Source of the DNA: Rhizobiaceae bacterium
Lineage (GTDB): Bacteria; Pseudomonadota; Alphaproteobacteria; Rhizobiales; Rhizobiaceae
DNA: 64,000 nt
Direction of reading: 5' to 3'
NCBI GenBank assembly: GCA_017643495.1
Contig: JAEPNK010000001.1
Coordinates: forward strand, 849,623 to 913,622
Shown here: positions 8,562 to 18,429 of the stretch, one piece after another
How positions within the stretch are numbered: the stretch's first letter is position 1
How the letters are laid out: the number at the start of each line of letters is the position of its first letter
Notes under the pieces: generated by a model
What the model was told of the DNA's origin: nothing
Databases searched by the model: none
The model's input: the letters and a program-made list of their open reading frames with translations, nothing else
Translations under genes and position numbers: made by a program

Positions 8562-8579
8562 TCGCACAAACGTCGCATG
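8562..8579 (+). promoter_or_regulatory. Shared 18-bp upstream element, copy 3
   Basis: A third exact copy of TCGCACAAACGTCGCATG, with CTGAAGAAAA at 8542-8551. It stands in the 300-base gap before the autotransporter gene, 127 bases from the ATG at 8706. Its presence ties the autotransporter to the two secreted-protein units just upstream. Confidence 0.6.
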
Positions 8580-8705
8580 CGCCAATGGGCCTGCTTTCCT
8601 AAAGCTTGAAACAATGAGTCAACCGCTCCGGTTTGGAGCGGTGGGAAAATTGTCTTTGGGGTGCGCACAGTGCAAGAAAAAGCCAACCAAAATGAAATCC
8701 ACCAT

Positions 8706-11700
8706 ATGAGGTCAGCTCGTCGACCTGTTGACCCTGTCCTTCTAACGCTGATGACGACAACTGCGTTGGTTGGTGTCTTGTCGCCGGTGGCGTTTGCGCA
8801 ATCGGTGACTATTGACGGCGGAACGACCGAAACCGTTATTGGGTCGGGCGGCGGTACGCAAGCAAGCCCGTGGCTCATTTTCGAAGAGTTGTACGTTGGT
8901 GATGTCGGTGTTGGCGCGTTGCATATTTCAGTTGGCGGCTCTGTCGAAAACGGTCTCGCAGGCAATGAGTACGCTTATATTGGTGGTTCTTCCACTGGGG
9001 ACGGCACCGTCACCGTAGATGGTACGGGGTCGGACTGGATCTCGCACGGGCAGATATGGGTTGGCTATGACGGGACCGGGACGCTTACGATCTCTGACGG
9101 CGCCAGTGTTACCGACACGACCGGCAATATCGCATTCGGCACCGCATCCACAGGCACTGTGGTTGTGACAGGTCCGGGATCGTCCTGGGAAAATGCCAAT
9201 GGGCTATATGTTTCCGAGGGTGGAACCGGCTACCTGACCGTATCGAATGGCGGCTCGGTTAGCGTTACGCCCCCTTCCGGGGCTATCCGTATCGCCAATG
9301 ATGCTGGCGCGTATGGCGAGGCAACGGTAACCGGGGCGGGATCAAGTCTGAGCGTCACAGATGGCGATCTGTTTGTTGGCTATGCCGGGACCGGCGTGCT
9401 GAACATCATGGACACCGCAACCGTCACCGCCGATGACGTCTTTATCGCGCATGAGGAGACAGGGGTCGGTACCGTCAATATCGAGACGGGCGGCACCCTG
9501 GATGTGTCCGCCTCCGGCAGCAATCTGACGATCGGGCGTTGGAGCGGCAGCCAGGGCACGCTCACCATCGCCGACGGCCTTGCCGATGTCGGCAATGAGA
9601 CGGTGCTTGGCGACTCCGCCGGTTCCCAAGGCACGATCGCGATCACAAGTGCCGCTGGTCAGTTGCAGACGCGTCACCTTAGTGTTGGCGACGCCGGAAC
9701 AGGCACGCTGAACGTGACCGGCGGGACCGCGATGGTTGACGCTATCATGACTGTCGGCGTGCAGACCGGCGCCAATGGAACGGTCGTTATCGATGGCGGG
9801 ACGATTGCTGTCGGGATGGACCTGACGGTTGGCGAATCCGGAAGTGGAAATGTGACCGTTCAGAACACCGGTGGTCTGAACATAACAGATGAGCTGATTT
9901 TGGGTGAAGATACCGGGTCCTCGGGTACCGTTACCGTCGATAACTCCACCGTCGATGCTGCCATCTTCCGGATTGGCAATAATGGAGGCACAGGAACGCT
10001 GACAGCGCAGGCAGGGGCAACTTTAACGGTGGGTGACGTTGTTCTGGCCGATGATGCCACCGCCACCGGCACTCTGCATATGACCGGTACAGGCACAGAT
10101 CTCGATGTCGGGGGTGACCTGCAAGTGGGTGTGAATGGCACCGGCACGATGAACATCGAAGACGGCGCCACAGCCGCCGTCACCGATGATGTCATACTTG
10201 GCTTTAACGCGACCGGGAACGGCACTCTGACTGTAGACGGTGCCGGCAGCGAACTGGATGTAACGGACGCCTTCGTGGTCGGGCGGGCCGGGACAGGCGT
10301 GTTGACGGTGCAAAATGGCGGCACTTTGACTGGCAACTATAGCTATGTCGGCAATAGTTCCGGTGCTACGGGCACAGCAACAATTACTGGCAGCGGTTCT
10401 TCATGGGCTCTTACAGGCGATCTTTACATTGCGGAACAAGGCACGGGGGCGATGTCCATCGCTGATGGCGGCACGGTCTCGAATGCTGTCAGCTATATTG
10501 GCTACGACTCTGGTTCTGTCGGCACGGTGACGGTGACGGGTGCGGGGTCAACCTGGACGAATAACAGCACCCTTTACGTCGGTGAGGATGGCGACGGCAC
10601 GCTGACAATTTCCGACAGCGGTACTGTTTCGGCAGTTGGCGGCGTTGAGATAGCGTCAGCCAGCGGATCGAGTGTTATCAATATTGGTGCGGCGGAGGGC
10701 AATGCGGCTGCCGCAGCGGGCACGCTGGATACGTCCGATGTTGTCTTTGGCAGCGGCAATGGCGAGCTTGTGTTCAATCATACCAACACTGCATATGATT
10801 TCGATGCGGCGATTTCCGGCCTTGGATCGATCGAACATTTCGCGGGCGTCACGAACCTGACCGCCGATAATTCGGGCTTTACCGGAGAGACCGTCGTTTC
10901 AGGCGGCAGTCTTTACGTAAACGATTCCCTCGGCGGAACGGTCTACGTCGATGGCGGCACGCTTGGCGGTAGCGGCACGGCGGGAGCGCTGACGGTCAAT
11001 TTCGGCGGCAATTTGGCACCGGGGAATTCCATCGGTACGTTGAATGTCGCATCGGCCACGTTTGCTGTCGGTTCGACCTACACCATTGAACTCAACGATG
11101 GCGGTTTCGTTGCCGGGACCAACAGCGACCTGCTGAATGCCAGCGGTACGGTGACGATTAATGGCGGCACGGTGCATGTGACGCCCGAGAACGGCACAGA
11201 TGACGGTTCGACCTATACGCCGGGTACCTACACCATCGTCACGGCGGGCAGCGTGACCGGAACGTTCGACGCGGTGACCGACGATTTTGTTTTTCTCGAT
11301 TTCACCGACAGCTATGACGCCACCAATGTCTATCTGACGTCCGAGCAGGCCGCCTTTTTCTCGGATATTGCGCAAACGCCCAACCAGATGGCCATTGCCC
11401 CCGTGCTGGAAAATCTGGGCAGCGGTAATGCGGTCTATGACGCGTTGATCGGTCTTGTCGGCGATGAAGACGATGCAAGGGCCGCCCTGGACAGCCTGAC
11501 CGGCGAGATCCACGCCTCTGCCCGGACGGCTCTTCTGGAAGACAGTCGCTTCTCGCGCGAAGCGGCGATGAACCGGTTGCGTGTGGCACTTGGCAGTGTT
11601 GGGGCTGACAGTGGTGCCCAGATCGAGAACCGCATCTCCGGGAGTTTCGGCCTGTGGGGCCAGGGTTTCGGGTCCTGGAGCCGGAGGAACAGCGACGGCA

Positions 11701-12464
11701 ATGCTGCCACAATGAGCCGCACCATCGGCGGGTTCCTGATGGGTGGTGACGCACTGGTCTGGGGCAATGCGCGCTTTGGTGTGTTCGGCGGCTATTCCCG
11801 CTCAAATTTCAGTGTCGATGATCGCATGTCTTCGGGTGCTGTCGACAGTTACACGCTGGGGGTCTATGGCGGCGGCGAACGGGATGCCTTCACGCTGAGT
11901 GGCGGGCTGGCCCATAGCTGGCACAGCCTCGATACATCGCGATCTGTGACCTTTGGCGGATTCTCGGACAGTCTCTCAGCGTCCTACAGTGCCCGCACCC
12001 TGCAAGCCTGGGGCGAGGCCGCCGTGAGCTTCGAGACGGATACCGCCCGCTTCGAGCCCTTTGCCAATCTCGCCTATGTGAACCTCAATACCTACGGCTT
12101 CACCGAGACCGGTGGCGCGGCCGCGCTAACGGCAGCCTCCAATGTCGTGGACGCGACCTTTGCCACCCTCGGCCTGCGCGCCGAAACTGACGTGGCGTTA
12201 GGGAATATGGGCGCTACCCTGCACGGCATGGTGGGCTGGCGGCATGCCTTCGGCGACACACCAACCTCGCGGATGACATTCGCTTCGGGCGGCAATGCCT
12301 TCGCCATCGCTGGCGTGCCACTGGCGCAGGACAGTCTGGTGCTCGACGCCGGGTTCGACGTGAACCTGACCGGTAATGCCACGCTGGGCCTTGCCTATGG
12401 CGGCCAGTTCGGGTCTGGCGTTCAGGGCCATTCCGCCAAGCTCAATCTGAATGTGCGGTTCTGA
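8706..12464 (+). CDS. Autotransporter with repeat-rich passenger (type Va secretion)
   Basis: A self-exporting outer-membrane protein of about 1,252 residues from the ATG at 8706; a GTG at 8661 in the same frame would add 15 residues. A Sec signal peptide ends near V-A-F-A-Q. The passenger, about 35-690, consists of a dozen or more degenerate units of about 50 residues with the pattern VGxxGTGTLTIxDGG then GTVTVTGAGSxW, the beta-helix-forming repeats of alphaproteobacterial autotransporters. A beta-strand-rich linker (about 690-880) follows, then the barrel domain from ISGSFGLWGQGFGSW to the end, closing with the usual terminal aromatic residue (NVRF). No protease triad is evident, so an adhesin or surface-structure role is likelier than an enzyme. 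An IalB-family gene follows 98 bases later. Confidence 0.93.
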   Translation: MRSARRPVDPVLLTLMTTTALVGVLSPVAFAQSVTIDGGTTETVIGSGGGTQASPWLIFEELYVGDVGVGALHISVGGSVENGLAGNEYAYIGGSSTGDGTVTVDGTGSDWISHGQIWVGYDGTGTLTISDGASVTDTTGNIAFGTASTGTVVVTGPGSSWENANGLYVSEGGTGYLTVSNGGSVSVTPPSGAIRIANDAGAYGEATVTGAGSSLSVTDGDLFVGYAGTGVLNIMDTATVTADDVFIAHEETGVGTVNIETGGTLDVSASGSNLTIGRWSGSQGTLTIADGLADVGNETVLGDSAGSQGTIAITSAAGQLQTRHLSVGDAGTGTLNVTGGTAMVDAIMTVGVQTGANGTVVIDGGTIAVGMDLTVGESGSGNVTVQNTGGLNITDELILGEDTGSSGTVTVDNSTVDAAIFRIGNNGGTGTLTAQAGATLTVGDVVLADDATATGTLHMTGTGTDLDVGGDLQVGVNGTGTMNIEDGATAAVTDDVILGFNATGNGTLTVDGAGSELDVTDAFVVGRAGTGVLTVQNGGTLTGNYSYVGNSSGATGTATITGSGSSWALTGDLYIAEQGTGAMSIADGGTVSNAVSYIGYDSGSVGTVTVTGAGSTWTNNSTLYVGEDGDGTLTISDSGTVSAVGGVEIASASGSSVINIGAAEGNAAAAAGTLDTSDVVFGSGNGELVFNHTNTAYDFDAAISGLGSIEHFAGVTNLTADNSGFTGETVVSGGSLYVNDSLGGTVYVDGGTLGGSGTAGALTVNFGGNLAPGNSIGTLNVASATFAVGSTYTIELNDGGFVAGTNSDLLNASGTVTINGGTVHVTPENGTDDGSTYTPGTYTIVTAGSVTGTFDAVTDDFVFLDFTDSYDATNVYLTSEQAAFFSDIAQTPNQMAIAPVLENLGSGNAVYDALIGLVGDEDDARAALDSLTGEIHASARTALLEDSRFSREAAMNRLRVALGSVGADSGAQIENRISGSFGLWGQGFGSWSRRNSDGNAATMSRTIGGFLMGGDALVWGNARFGVFGGYSRSNFSVDDRMSSGAVDSYTLGVYGGGERDAFTLSGGLAHSWHSLDTSRSVTFGGFSDSLSASYSARTLQAWGEAAVSFETDTARFEPFANLAYVNLNTYGFTETGGAAALTAASNVVDATFATLGLRAETDVALGNMGATLHGMVGWRHAFGDTPTSRMTFASGGNAFAIAGVPLAQDSLVLDAGFDVNLTGNATLGLAYGGQFGSGVQGHSAKLNLNVRF

Positions 12465-12562
12465 TCGCCGGCCTCATGGTCGGGGTGCTTCCGCTAATAC
12501 CGCGTCCGCTGCTCACGAACCTGGCGGCGGGCGTCTTTCCTTCCGGAGACAAGAACATACCG

Positions 12563-13090
12563 ATGCCCAGCACAAACCCCGGCCTTGTCGCCATTGCCGC
12601 TCTCGTCATTTCCACGTCAACAGCCATTGCCCAGGAAACAGGACTGCCCGGCAATGCTTCCAGTCTGCGCGAGGGCTATGGCGATTGGCAGGTGGTCTGC
12701 TCGACGCCCGAGGGCATCGTCAAATGCGCGATGTTGCAAATCCAGGTGAACGAAAATCGCCAACGGGTGTTGCGCATCGAATTGACCAGCGGCGCCGACA
12801 GCAATACCGCCAGTGGCGGTTTGGTCCTGCCTTTTGGCCTCGACCTTGCCAGCGGCGTCACTTACCGGCTCGATGAAGGTCCCGTAGGTGCAATCCAGTC
12901 CTTCCGTACCTGCCTGCCGGTGGGCTGTATCGTCGATATTGCTTTCGACGCCGGCACCGTCACATCGTTGCGGGCGGGCAACCAGTTGAAGGTCATCGCC
13001 AATGCCGGTGGCGACCGGGAACTCGTCTTCTCCATCTCGCTCGCCGGGTTTTCGAGCGCCTTCAATCGCGTCGTCGAGCTCATACGATAG
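12563..13090 (+). CDS. Invasion-associated locus B (IalB) family protein
   Basis: A 175-residue exported protein with a signal peptide (hydrophobic core about residues 8-22, cut near A-I-A-Q). The mature part starts with the family hallmark YGDWQVVC and has the two later Cys pairs ([15 protein letters not shown]) typical of IalB-family proteins. IalB is known from Bartonella as an invasion-associated envelope protein, but most members in free-living Rhizobiales have no proven role. The start at 12563 has GGAG 14 bases upstream, a long spacing; an earlier ATG at 12476 lacks a ribosome site and would mask the signal peptide. It lies 98 bases behind the autotransporter on the same strand. Confidence 0.85.
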   Translation: MPSTNPGLVAIAALVISTSTAIAQETGLPGNASSLREGYGDWQVVCSTPEGIVKCAMLQIQVNENRQRVLRIELTSGADSNTASGGLVLPFGLDLASGVTYRLDEGPVGAIQSFRTCLPVGCIVDIAFDAGTVTSLRAGNQLKVIANAGGDRELVFSISLAGFSSAFNRVVELIR

Positions 13091-13417
13091 TTGCGCCGGT
13101 GAACGAGGCGCTGTGCTTTCTCAATTATGTTTTCGCGGAGGAAGAGCTGGGAGCATGTGCCGTGCAACCGCCATCTTCAAGGTGCAGATCAGCAAGGGTT
13201 CACGATTGCGAACGAGAGCTTCGCAAGCGGTATCACATCAAAGAAACGGTCTGGCGACCGATCATCGGCACGGAAACTGTCGGCGTCATCAAGGCCGTCT
13301 GGGCCCGATTCCAATCCCAAGCGCGCCGCCCTGCGCCTTCTAGGCATAGCGAGAAACATGGAGATGTGCGCGCCGACTTCGAAGTGATTTATGAGGTGGC
13401 GCACCCGAGATGGGTAA
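13091..13417. other. Gene-free stretch before tRNA-Arg
   Basis: No convincing gene. Several frames are open, but none shows a ribosome site plus recognisable protein, and one runs straight through the tRNA. The right end holds a 14-bp copy of the tRNA-Arg 3' end (separate entry). The stretch may be a scar of integration or deletion at the tRNA. Confidence 0.4.
13397..13410 (-). repeat. Duplicated 3' end of tRNA-Arg
   Basis: TGGCGCACCCGAGA at 13397-13410 is repeated exactly at 13418-13431, where it forms the CCA, discriminator and 3' acceptor segment of the tRNA gene. The two copies are 21 bp apart, start to start. A second copy of a tRNA 3' end is what an integrase attachment site looks like; a slipped duplication is the simpler alternative. 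Confidence 0.6.
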
Positions 13418-13494
<77 letters not shown>

Positions 13495-13528
13495 TTTCCG
13501 CTCTTTCTAGCCGAGGATTTGCACGGCT

Positions 13529-13915
13529 TCAACCAACTTGTTCGCACGGCTCCACAATTACCCGGTCCGGATAAAAGGCAACATGGCCAGTAATGGATGA
13601 AACCTCCTGGTAGGGCTGCTCGTATCCCCACACGGCATTGTCCAGCATGCCGTTTCCGGTCATCAGGTCCCAATAACGGGCAGTACCCTTGAAAGGGCAA
13701 TACGTACTGTGTTCACTGTCACTCAACAGGGATTGCGGCATGTCCTCAAGCGGAATGTAGTAGACAGGCGGGTATGAAGCCTCTTTCAGGATCTTCGCTT
13801 TCCCCGAACGTGCTATTTCCTCTTCTCCCACACGCACGATTACCGGATGTCCGGCATCCTCGATTTCAATCTTGTGGTCAGGGTGTCTTTTGAAACCGGG
13901 TCCGGATTCTGCCAT
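13529..13915 (-). CDS. DUF427 domain protein
   Basis: A 128-residue cytosolic protein of the DUF427 family. Features are VYYIPLEDM, the strand [15 protein letters not shown] and the end [14 protein letters not shown], the usual family layout of a small beta-barrel. Function is unknown. The start at 13915 has AGGAG eight bases upstream; a longer frame to 14074 overlaps polA and is rejected. It lies 61 bases downstream of polA on the same strand. Confidence 0.88.
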   Translation of the reverse strand: MAESGPGFKRHPDHKIEIEDAGHPVIVRVGEEEIARSGKAKILKEASYPPVYYIPLEDMPQSLLSDSEHSTYCPFKGTARYWDLMTGNGMLDNAVWGYEQPYQEVSSITGHVAFYPDRVIVEPCEQVG

Positions 13916-13976
13916 GCAAATTCTCCTGGATTGGTCGTTGGTTTGTGTGAGTGTAAAACAGGCAACGCCCAGACAA

Positions 13977-16886
13977 TTAGTGCGCATCATCCCAATTGTC
14001 TGCTGCCCTGGCATCGACTTGCAGTGGAACAGCAAGGTCAAGGGCAGGCATCGCTGCCTGTTCCATGACATCACGGATCAGCGTGATGGTCCTGTCCACT
14101 TCATTTTCCGGAACCTCGAAGATCAGTTCATCATGCACCTGGAGCAGCATTTTTGCCGACAGGCTTGAGTCGACAAGTGCCTTGTCCATCCGGACCATGG
14201 CACGGCGGATTATGTCGGCTGCGGAACCCTGGATCGGGGCATTGATGGCGGCCCGTTCGTTGAAAGCCCGGACCTGGGGATTGGAAGACTTGATGTCAGG
14301 ATAATGCGCCCGCCGCCCGAAAACGGTTTCCACATACCCGTGCTCCCGCGCAAAGGCCTTGGTTTCATCCATGTAATCGCGGATACCCGGGAAGCGTTCG
14401 AAATAGGTTTTGATGTATTCGCTGGCCTGGGACCGTTCGATGCCAAGCTGGTTGGCAAGGCCAAATGCGGAAATGCCGTAGATAATACCGAAATTGATTG
14501 CCTTGGCACGGCGGCGGATCATCGGGTCCATGCCTTCCACAGGTGTGTCAAACATTTCCGAAGCAGTCATGGCGTGGATATCCACTCCTTGTGCAAATGC
14601 TTCTCTCAACTGGGGAATGTCGGCAATGTGGGCAAGCACACGCAATTCAATCTGGCTGTAATCCGCCGAGACAAGTTTGCTGCCTTTGGATGCAACAAAT
14701 GCCTTTCGGATCTTGCGGCCCTCTTCTGTCCGTACCGGTATGTTTTGAAGATTGGGCTCGGATGACGAAAACCTGCCCGTGGAAGTGGATGCCATTGAAT
14801 AGGAAGTGTGAACACGACCGGTATCCTCATTGATGTATCCGGGAAGTGCATCCGTATAGGTGGATTTGAGTTTGGTCAGTTGCCGCCAGAAAACAATCTT
14901 CCGGGGAAGTTCGTGACCCTGTGCAGCAAGGTCCTCAAGAACCTGTGCCGAAGTGGAGTATTGGCCGGTTGCAGTCTTCTTGCCTCCTGGCAGGTCCATT
15001 TTGCCAAACAGGATTTCACCCAGCTGTTTCGGCGAGCCGATATTGAAGGTTTCGCCTGCAAGCTCGTGTATTTCGGCTTCAAGAGCTGCCGCAGCCTGTG
15101 CAAGTTCACCAGAAAGACGCGACAGGATTTGCCGGTCCACTTCCACACCGCGTTGTTCCATGAGTGCCACAACATCGATAAGCGGCCGTTCGAGGCGCTC
15201 GTAAACCGTGACCATTTTTTCGGCCAGCAGCCGTGGCTTGAGAATGCGCCACAGACGAAGGGTTACATCCGCATCTTCTGCCGCATATTGGGTCGCTTTT
15301 TCGATTTCGACCTGGTCGAACGTGATCTTGTTCTTGCCGCTTCCTGTCAGTTCCTTGTAGGAAATGCAGGTGTGGCCAAGATGGTTTTTTGCAAGCTCGT
15401 CCATGCCGTGTCCGCCCCGGCCGGCATCCAGCACATAAGACATCAACATCGTGTCATCCATCGCCGTCATGCGAATACCTGCCTGGGCAAGAATCAGCCA
15501 GTCATATTTCATGTTCTGGCCAATTTTTAGGATGGCACCATCTTCCAGAACGGGCCTCAGAAGTTCAAGGGCGTGACCCAGTTCGATCTGGTTTTCATCC
15601 CGTCCACCACCAAGAAGGTCATCACTGCCGGTGACATGGTTCAGCGGTATGTAGCAGGCTTCGCCCGGTCGGGTGGCTAGCGAAATTCCGATCAGCCTGG
15701 CCTGCATCGGATCCAGTGAATCCGTCTCTGTATCAATGGCGACAATGCCCGCCTCGCGTATCCGGTCAATCCATGTTTCAAGAGCATTGTTGTCCCGCAC
15801 GCATTCATATGCCTCCGGGTCAAATGCAATATCCGGCGCAGCTTCATTCCTGCTGTGGGCGAGGTCTTGGGGGGTGCGGCTGCCAGCCGTCTCGCTATCC
15901 GCATTCGTGGTATCGCCGGTCGGGTCCAGGTCCGGACCGCGACTGGCCTCGAATCCCTCAAGCTCAATGTGCACAGGCTCAATGGCTGCCGCATCCGTAT
16001 CCGTGATTTCGGCAACCTTGCGGGTAATGGTGGTGAATTCCATTGCCTTGAGAAACGATATCAGTTTCGGGCCATCCGGCTCTTCAAGCCGTAGCGCATC
16101 AAGGGGTGCTTCCAGGGGGACGTCATCGCGCAATGCAACAAGCTGCCGGGAAATGCGTGCCTGCTCGGCAAACTCGATGAGGTTCTCGCGGCGTTTTTTT
16201 TGTTTGATCTCGCCAGCCCTTTCAAGCAGCGTCTCAAGGTCCCCGTATTCCTCAAGCAGTTGCGCAGCTGTTTTCGGGCCAATGCCCGGAACTCCGGGCA
16301 CATTGTCAGTTGAATCTCCGGACAACGCCTGAAGGTCGATCATTTTTTCCGGTCCGACCCCGAATTTCTCATGCACCTGTTCGATGCCGATCTGGCGATC
16401 CTTCATAGAGTCGTACATTTCGACATTGGGTGTGATCAGTTGCATCAGGTCCTTGTCGGAGGAGATTATGGTAACATCGCCGCCTGCTTCCGCTGCCTTC
16501 CTGGCATAGGTCGCGATCAGGTCGTCGGCCTCAAAGCCTTCGGTTTCGATGCATGGCAGATTGAAGGCCCGGGTTGCCTGCCGGATCAGCCCGAACTGCG
16601 GGCGCAGGTCTTCGGGGGGCTCACTACGGTTCGCTTTGTATTCAGGATAGATTTCGTTCCGGAAGGTTTTTGACGAATAATCAAAAATCACAGCAAAATG
16701 GGATGGCACAACCCCGACGGAGGTATCCCGTGCATCCTGGACCAGTTTCCACAGCATGTTGCAAAAACCCGACACGGCCCCGACAGGAAGACCGTCCGAC
16801 TTGCGGGTAAGGGGGGGGAGGGCGTGATAGGCACGAAATATGTAGGCCGATCCGTCGACAAGAAACAGATGATCGCCTTTTTTCAT
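13977..16886 (-). CDS. polA: DNA polymerase I
   Basis: A 969-residue repair and Okazaki-fragment polymerase. Residues 1-290 are the 5'-3' nuclease (FLVDGSAYIFRAYHALPP, SGDSTDNVPGVPGIGPKTA). A Pro/Asp-rich linker (about 300-360) follows. The 3'-5' exonuclease (about 365-550) keeps its metal residues, in AIDTETDSLDP, GQNMKYDWLIL and YAAEDADVTL, so proofreading should be active. The polymerase domain (about 560-969) has SADYSQIELRVLAHIAD, the O-helix RRRAKAINFGIIYG and LQVHDELIFEVPE. It is slightly longer than E. coli Pol I (928) because of the linker. Confidence 0.98.
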   Translation of the reverse strand: MKKGDHLFLVDGSAYIFRAYHALPPLTRKSDGLPVGAVSGFCNMLWKLVQDARDTSVGVVPSHFAVIFDYSSKTFRNEIYPEYKANRSEPPEDLRPQFGLIRQATRAFNLPCIETEGFEADDLIATYARKAAEAGGDVTIISSDKDLMQLITPNVEMYDSMKDRQIGIEQVHEKFGVGPEKMIDLQALSGDSTDNVPGVPGIGPKTAAQLLEEYGDLETLLERAGEIKQKKRRENLIEFAEQARISRQLVALRDDVPLEAPLDALRLEEPDGPKLISFLKAMEFTTITRKVAEITDTDAAAIEPVHIELEGFEASRGPDLDPTGDTTNADSETAGSRTPQDLAHSRNEAAPDIAFDPEAYECVRDNNALETWIDRIREAGIVAIDTETDSLDPMQARLIGISLATRPGEACYIPLNHVTGSDDLLGGGRDENQIELGHALELLRPVLEDGAILKIGQNMKYDWLILAQAGIRMTAMDDTMLMSYVLDAGRGGHGMDELAKNHLGHTCISYKELTGSGKNKITFDQVEIEKATQYAAEDADVTLRLWRILKPRLLAEKMVTVYERLERPLIDVVALMEQRGVEVDRQILSRLSGELAQAAAALEAEIHELAGETFNIGSPKQLGEILFGKMDLPGGKKTATGQYSTSAQVLEDLAAQGHELPRKIVFWRQLTKLKSTYTDALPGYINEDTGRVHTSYSMASTSTGRFSSSEPNLQNIPVRTEEGRKIRKAFVASKGSKLVSADYSQIELRVLAHIADIPQLREAFAQGVDIHAMTASEMFDTPVEGMDPMIRRRAKAINFGIIYGISAFGLANQLGIERSQASEYIKTYFERFPGIRDYMDETKAFAREHGYVETVFGRRAHYPDIKSSNPQVRAFNERAAINAPIQGSAADIIRRAMVRMDKALVDSSLSAKMLLQVHDELIFEVPENEVDRTITLIRDVMEQAAMPALDLAVPLQVDARAADNWDDAH

Positions 16887-17004
16887 ATGGATGCTCCGGG
16901 ACAGCTTTGCGTTCGTTCATGTTTTAGGATTAAGTGGCGCGAATGACCATAGGCAAGCGCTTCAGCCACCAGGAATTCGCAGGCTGGAAGCACAGGAGGT
17001 GGAA

Positions 17005-17592
17005 ATGGCCAGGACGGTGGAATTTTTCTTCGATATCGTCAGCCCCGCAAGTTATCTTGCCTGGACACAACTCCCCGGATTGCTGGAGGAGACGGGAGCC
17101 GAAATCATCTATCGGCCGTTTTTTCTTCCAGGCGTGTTTGAAAAAGCCGGGAGCGCCAGCCCGATAACTGTTCCATCCAAGGGTCGATGGATGTTTGAGG
17201 ACTTGTCGCGCCATGCCCGAAAGTATGGCGTCCCCTTTGTCCTGAACCGGCATTTTCCGTTGAGTTCGGTTTACGCAATGCGCGGTCTCAACAATTATCG
17301 CCAGAGCGACCGGATGATCGCGCTTGCAGACGGGTTTTTCAAGGCAATGTGGGTGGATAATGAAAACATCAACGATCCCGAAACACTCAGTAAGGTGTTG
17401 TCGGATGCAAACATAGACCCGTCGGAATATCAGGAGCGCCTGAATGCCCCGGAAAACAAACAGGCATTGCAGGATGTAACCACGGAAGCAGTATCACGCG
17501 GGATTTTTGGTGCGCCCACATTCTTTGTGGGTGACACCATGCATTTTGGGCAGGACAGGTTGGAGTTCCTGCGGGATGACCTGCTGGCGTGA
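17005..17592 (+). CDS. DsbA-family 2-hydroxychromene-2-carboxylate isomerase-like protein
   Basis: A 195-residue thioredoxin-fold protein of the DsbA/HCCA-isomerase (GST kappa-like) family. The N-terminal strand VEFFFDIVSPASYLAW carries the S-P-x-S/A-Y-L motif with Ser in place of the DsbA CXXC, as in glutathione-dependent HCCA isomerase. The end GIFGAPTFFVGDTMHFGQDRL is the conserved cis-Pro segment. The isomerase acts in naphthalene-type catabolism, but many members serve unknown glutathione chemistry, so the substrate is open. AGGAGGT is just upstream of the chosen start. Its stop codon abuts that of the convergent OsmC gene. Confidence 0.88.
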   Translation: MARTVEFFFDIVSPASYLAWTQLPGLLEETGAEIIYRPFFLPGVFEKAGSASPITVPSKGRWMFEDLSRHARKYGVPFVLNRHFPLSSVYAMRGLNNYRQSDRMIALADGFFKAMWVDNENINDPETLSKVLSDANIDPSEYQERLNAPENKQALQDVTTEAVSRGIFGAPTFFVGDTMHFGQDRLEFLRDDLLA

Positions 17593-18069
17593 TCAGCCAT
17601 TCTCTTGCATGATTTCAGGCTCGTGGCGTACGGGAAAATTGACCGATCGAGCTATGAAACAGTAATTGTGTATCTCGTCATGGATTGCGAGCGCCTTGTC
17701 TGCGTTGCTGTCTGCGGTGATTTTGATTCGGGGGCGCAAGACTGCCTCTACGAACCGGCCCTTTCCGGATGGCTCGCTTTCCCCAACGCCTGTTGGTTCG
17801 TCAACATATTCGAGAACTGTCACGCCCGCTTGGGAACACAGGTGAAGATACCACAACATGTGACAGGCAGAGAGTGCGCTGATCAGCAAGTCTTCAGGAT
17901 TGTATTTTGCCGGATCTCCGCCAAGCATCGGGTCATTTGAGCAATGGACAGTTTGCTTGCCCGGCAAGGCCAGATCCCAGGTTCTCTCATATGCCCTGTA
18001 GCTGCTGGTTCCCGTTCCTGTATTGCCAGTCCAGACGATTCGGGCGGGAAAGTCGTGTTGTTTTGCCAT
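17593..18069 (-). CDS. OsmC family peroxiredoxin-like protein
   Basis: A 158-residue OsmC/Ohr-superfamily protein. The first catalytic Cys lies in the long helix segment LLISALSACHMLWYLHLCSQ and the second in HNYCFIARSVNFPV; together they form the thiol peroxidase pair of this fold. OsmC proteins reduce organic hydroperoxides. It is convergent with the isomerase-like gene, with the stops abutting at 17592/17593. Confidence 0.9.
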   Translation of the reverse strand: MAKQHDFPARIVWTGNTGTGTSSYRAYERTWDLALPGKQTVHCSNDPMLGGDPAKYNPEDLLISALSACHMLWYLHLCSQAGVTVLEYVDEPTGVGESEPSGKGRFVEAVLRPRIKITADSNADKALAIHDEIHNYCFIARSVNFPVRHEPEIMQENG

Positions 18070-18429
18070 GTATCATGCCTGTTGCTGAACACGTGCTAGT
18101 GATGGCGCGTGATTGTTTCGTTCCTTGAGGAGCACCTGATTCTAGGCGATATTGAATACGTCGCAACCATCAATCCCCTTGAGTTGTGACATGTCCCGGG
18201 TCGTGTTCCCCCTGTGCCCGGTGACAATGTGGTTTCCTGGCCCAAAGGACCACATGCTTGCTGACACGGGTCGCTGCCGTAAATCTACCCACACTGTACC
18301 CAAAGCGGCGGTGACCCGTTCATCACTCCTTTCTGATAATCGGAAAACATTGGCAAATATTCAGCATGACACCTGACCATCCTGGCGTTAGGGTCCGCGA
18401 TAATGTTGTGCAAATGAATGGAGTATTTG
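18070..18429. other. Intergenic stretch with a hairpin
   Basis: About 360 bases between divergent OsmC and M20 peptidase genes, so it should hold both promoters. A clear inverted repeat, ATGTGGT at 18227-18233 with ACCACAT at 18249-18255, has an internal CCT/AGG extension. It has no T run, so it is not a terminator; it could be an operator or chance. No gene is visible. Confidence 0.4.

Noticed and set aside
9000-10650. Regular repeats that might suggest a CRISPR array or satellite
   Set aside because: They are degenerate, in frame, about 150 bp long and encode the autotransporter beta-helix units.
10899-11513. Open frame of 204 codons antisense to the autotransporter
   Set aside because: It lies within a gene of strong family evidence; the high-GC repeat composition creates long antisense frames. 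No ribosome site or known product.
14808-15530. Open frame of 240 codons antisense to polA
   Set aside because: Inside polA with intact domains; no sign of a protein family.
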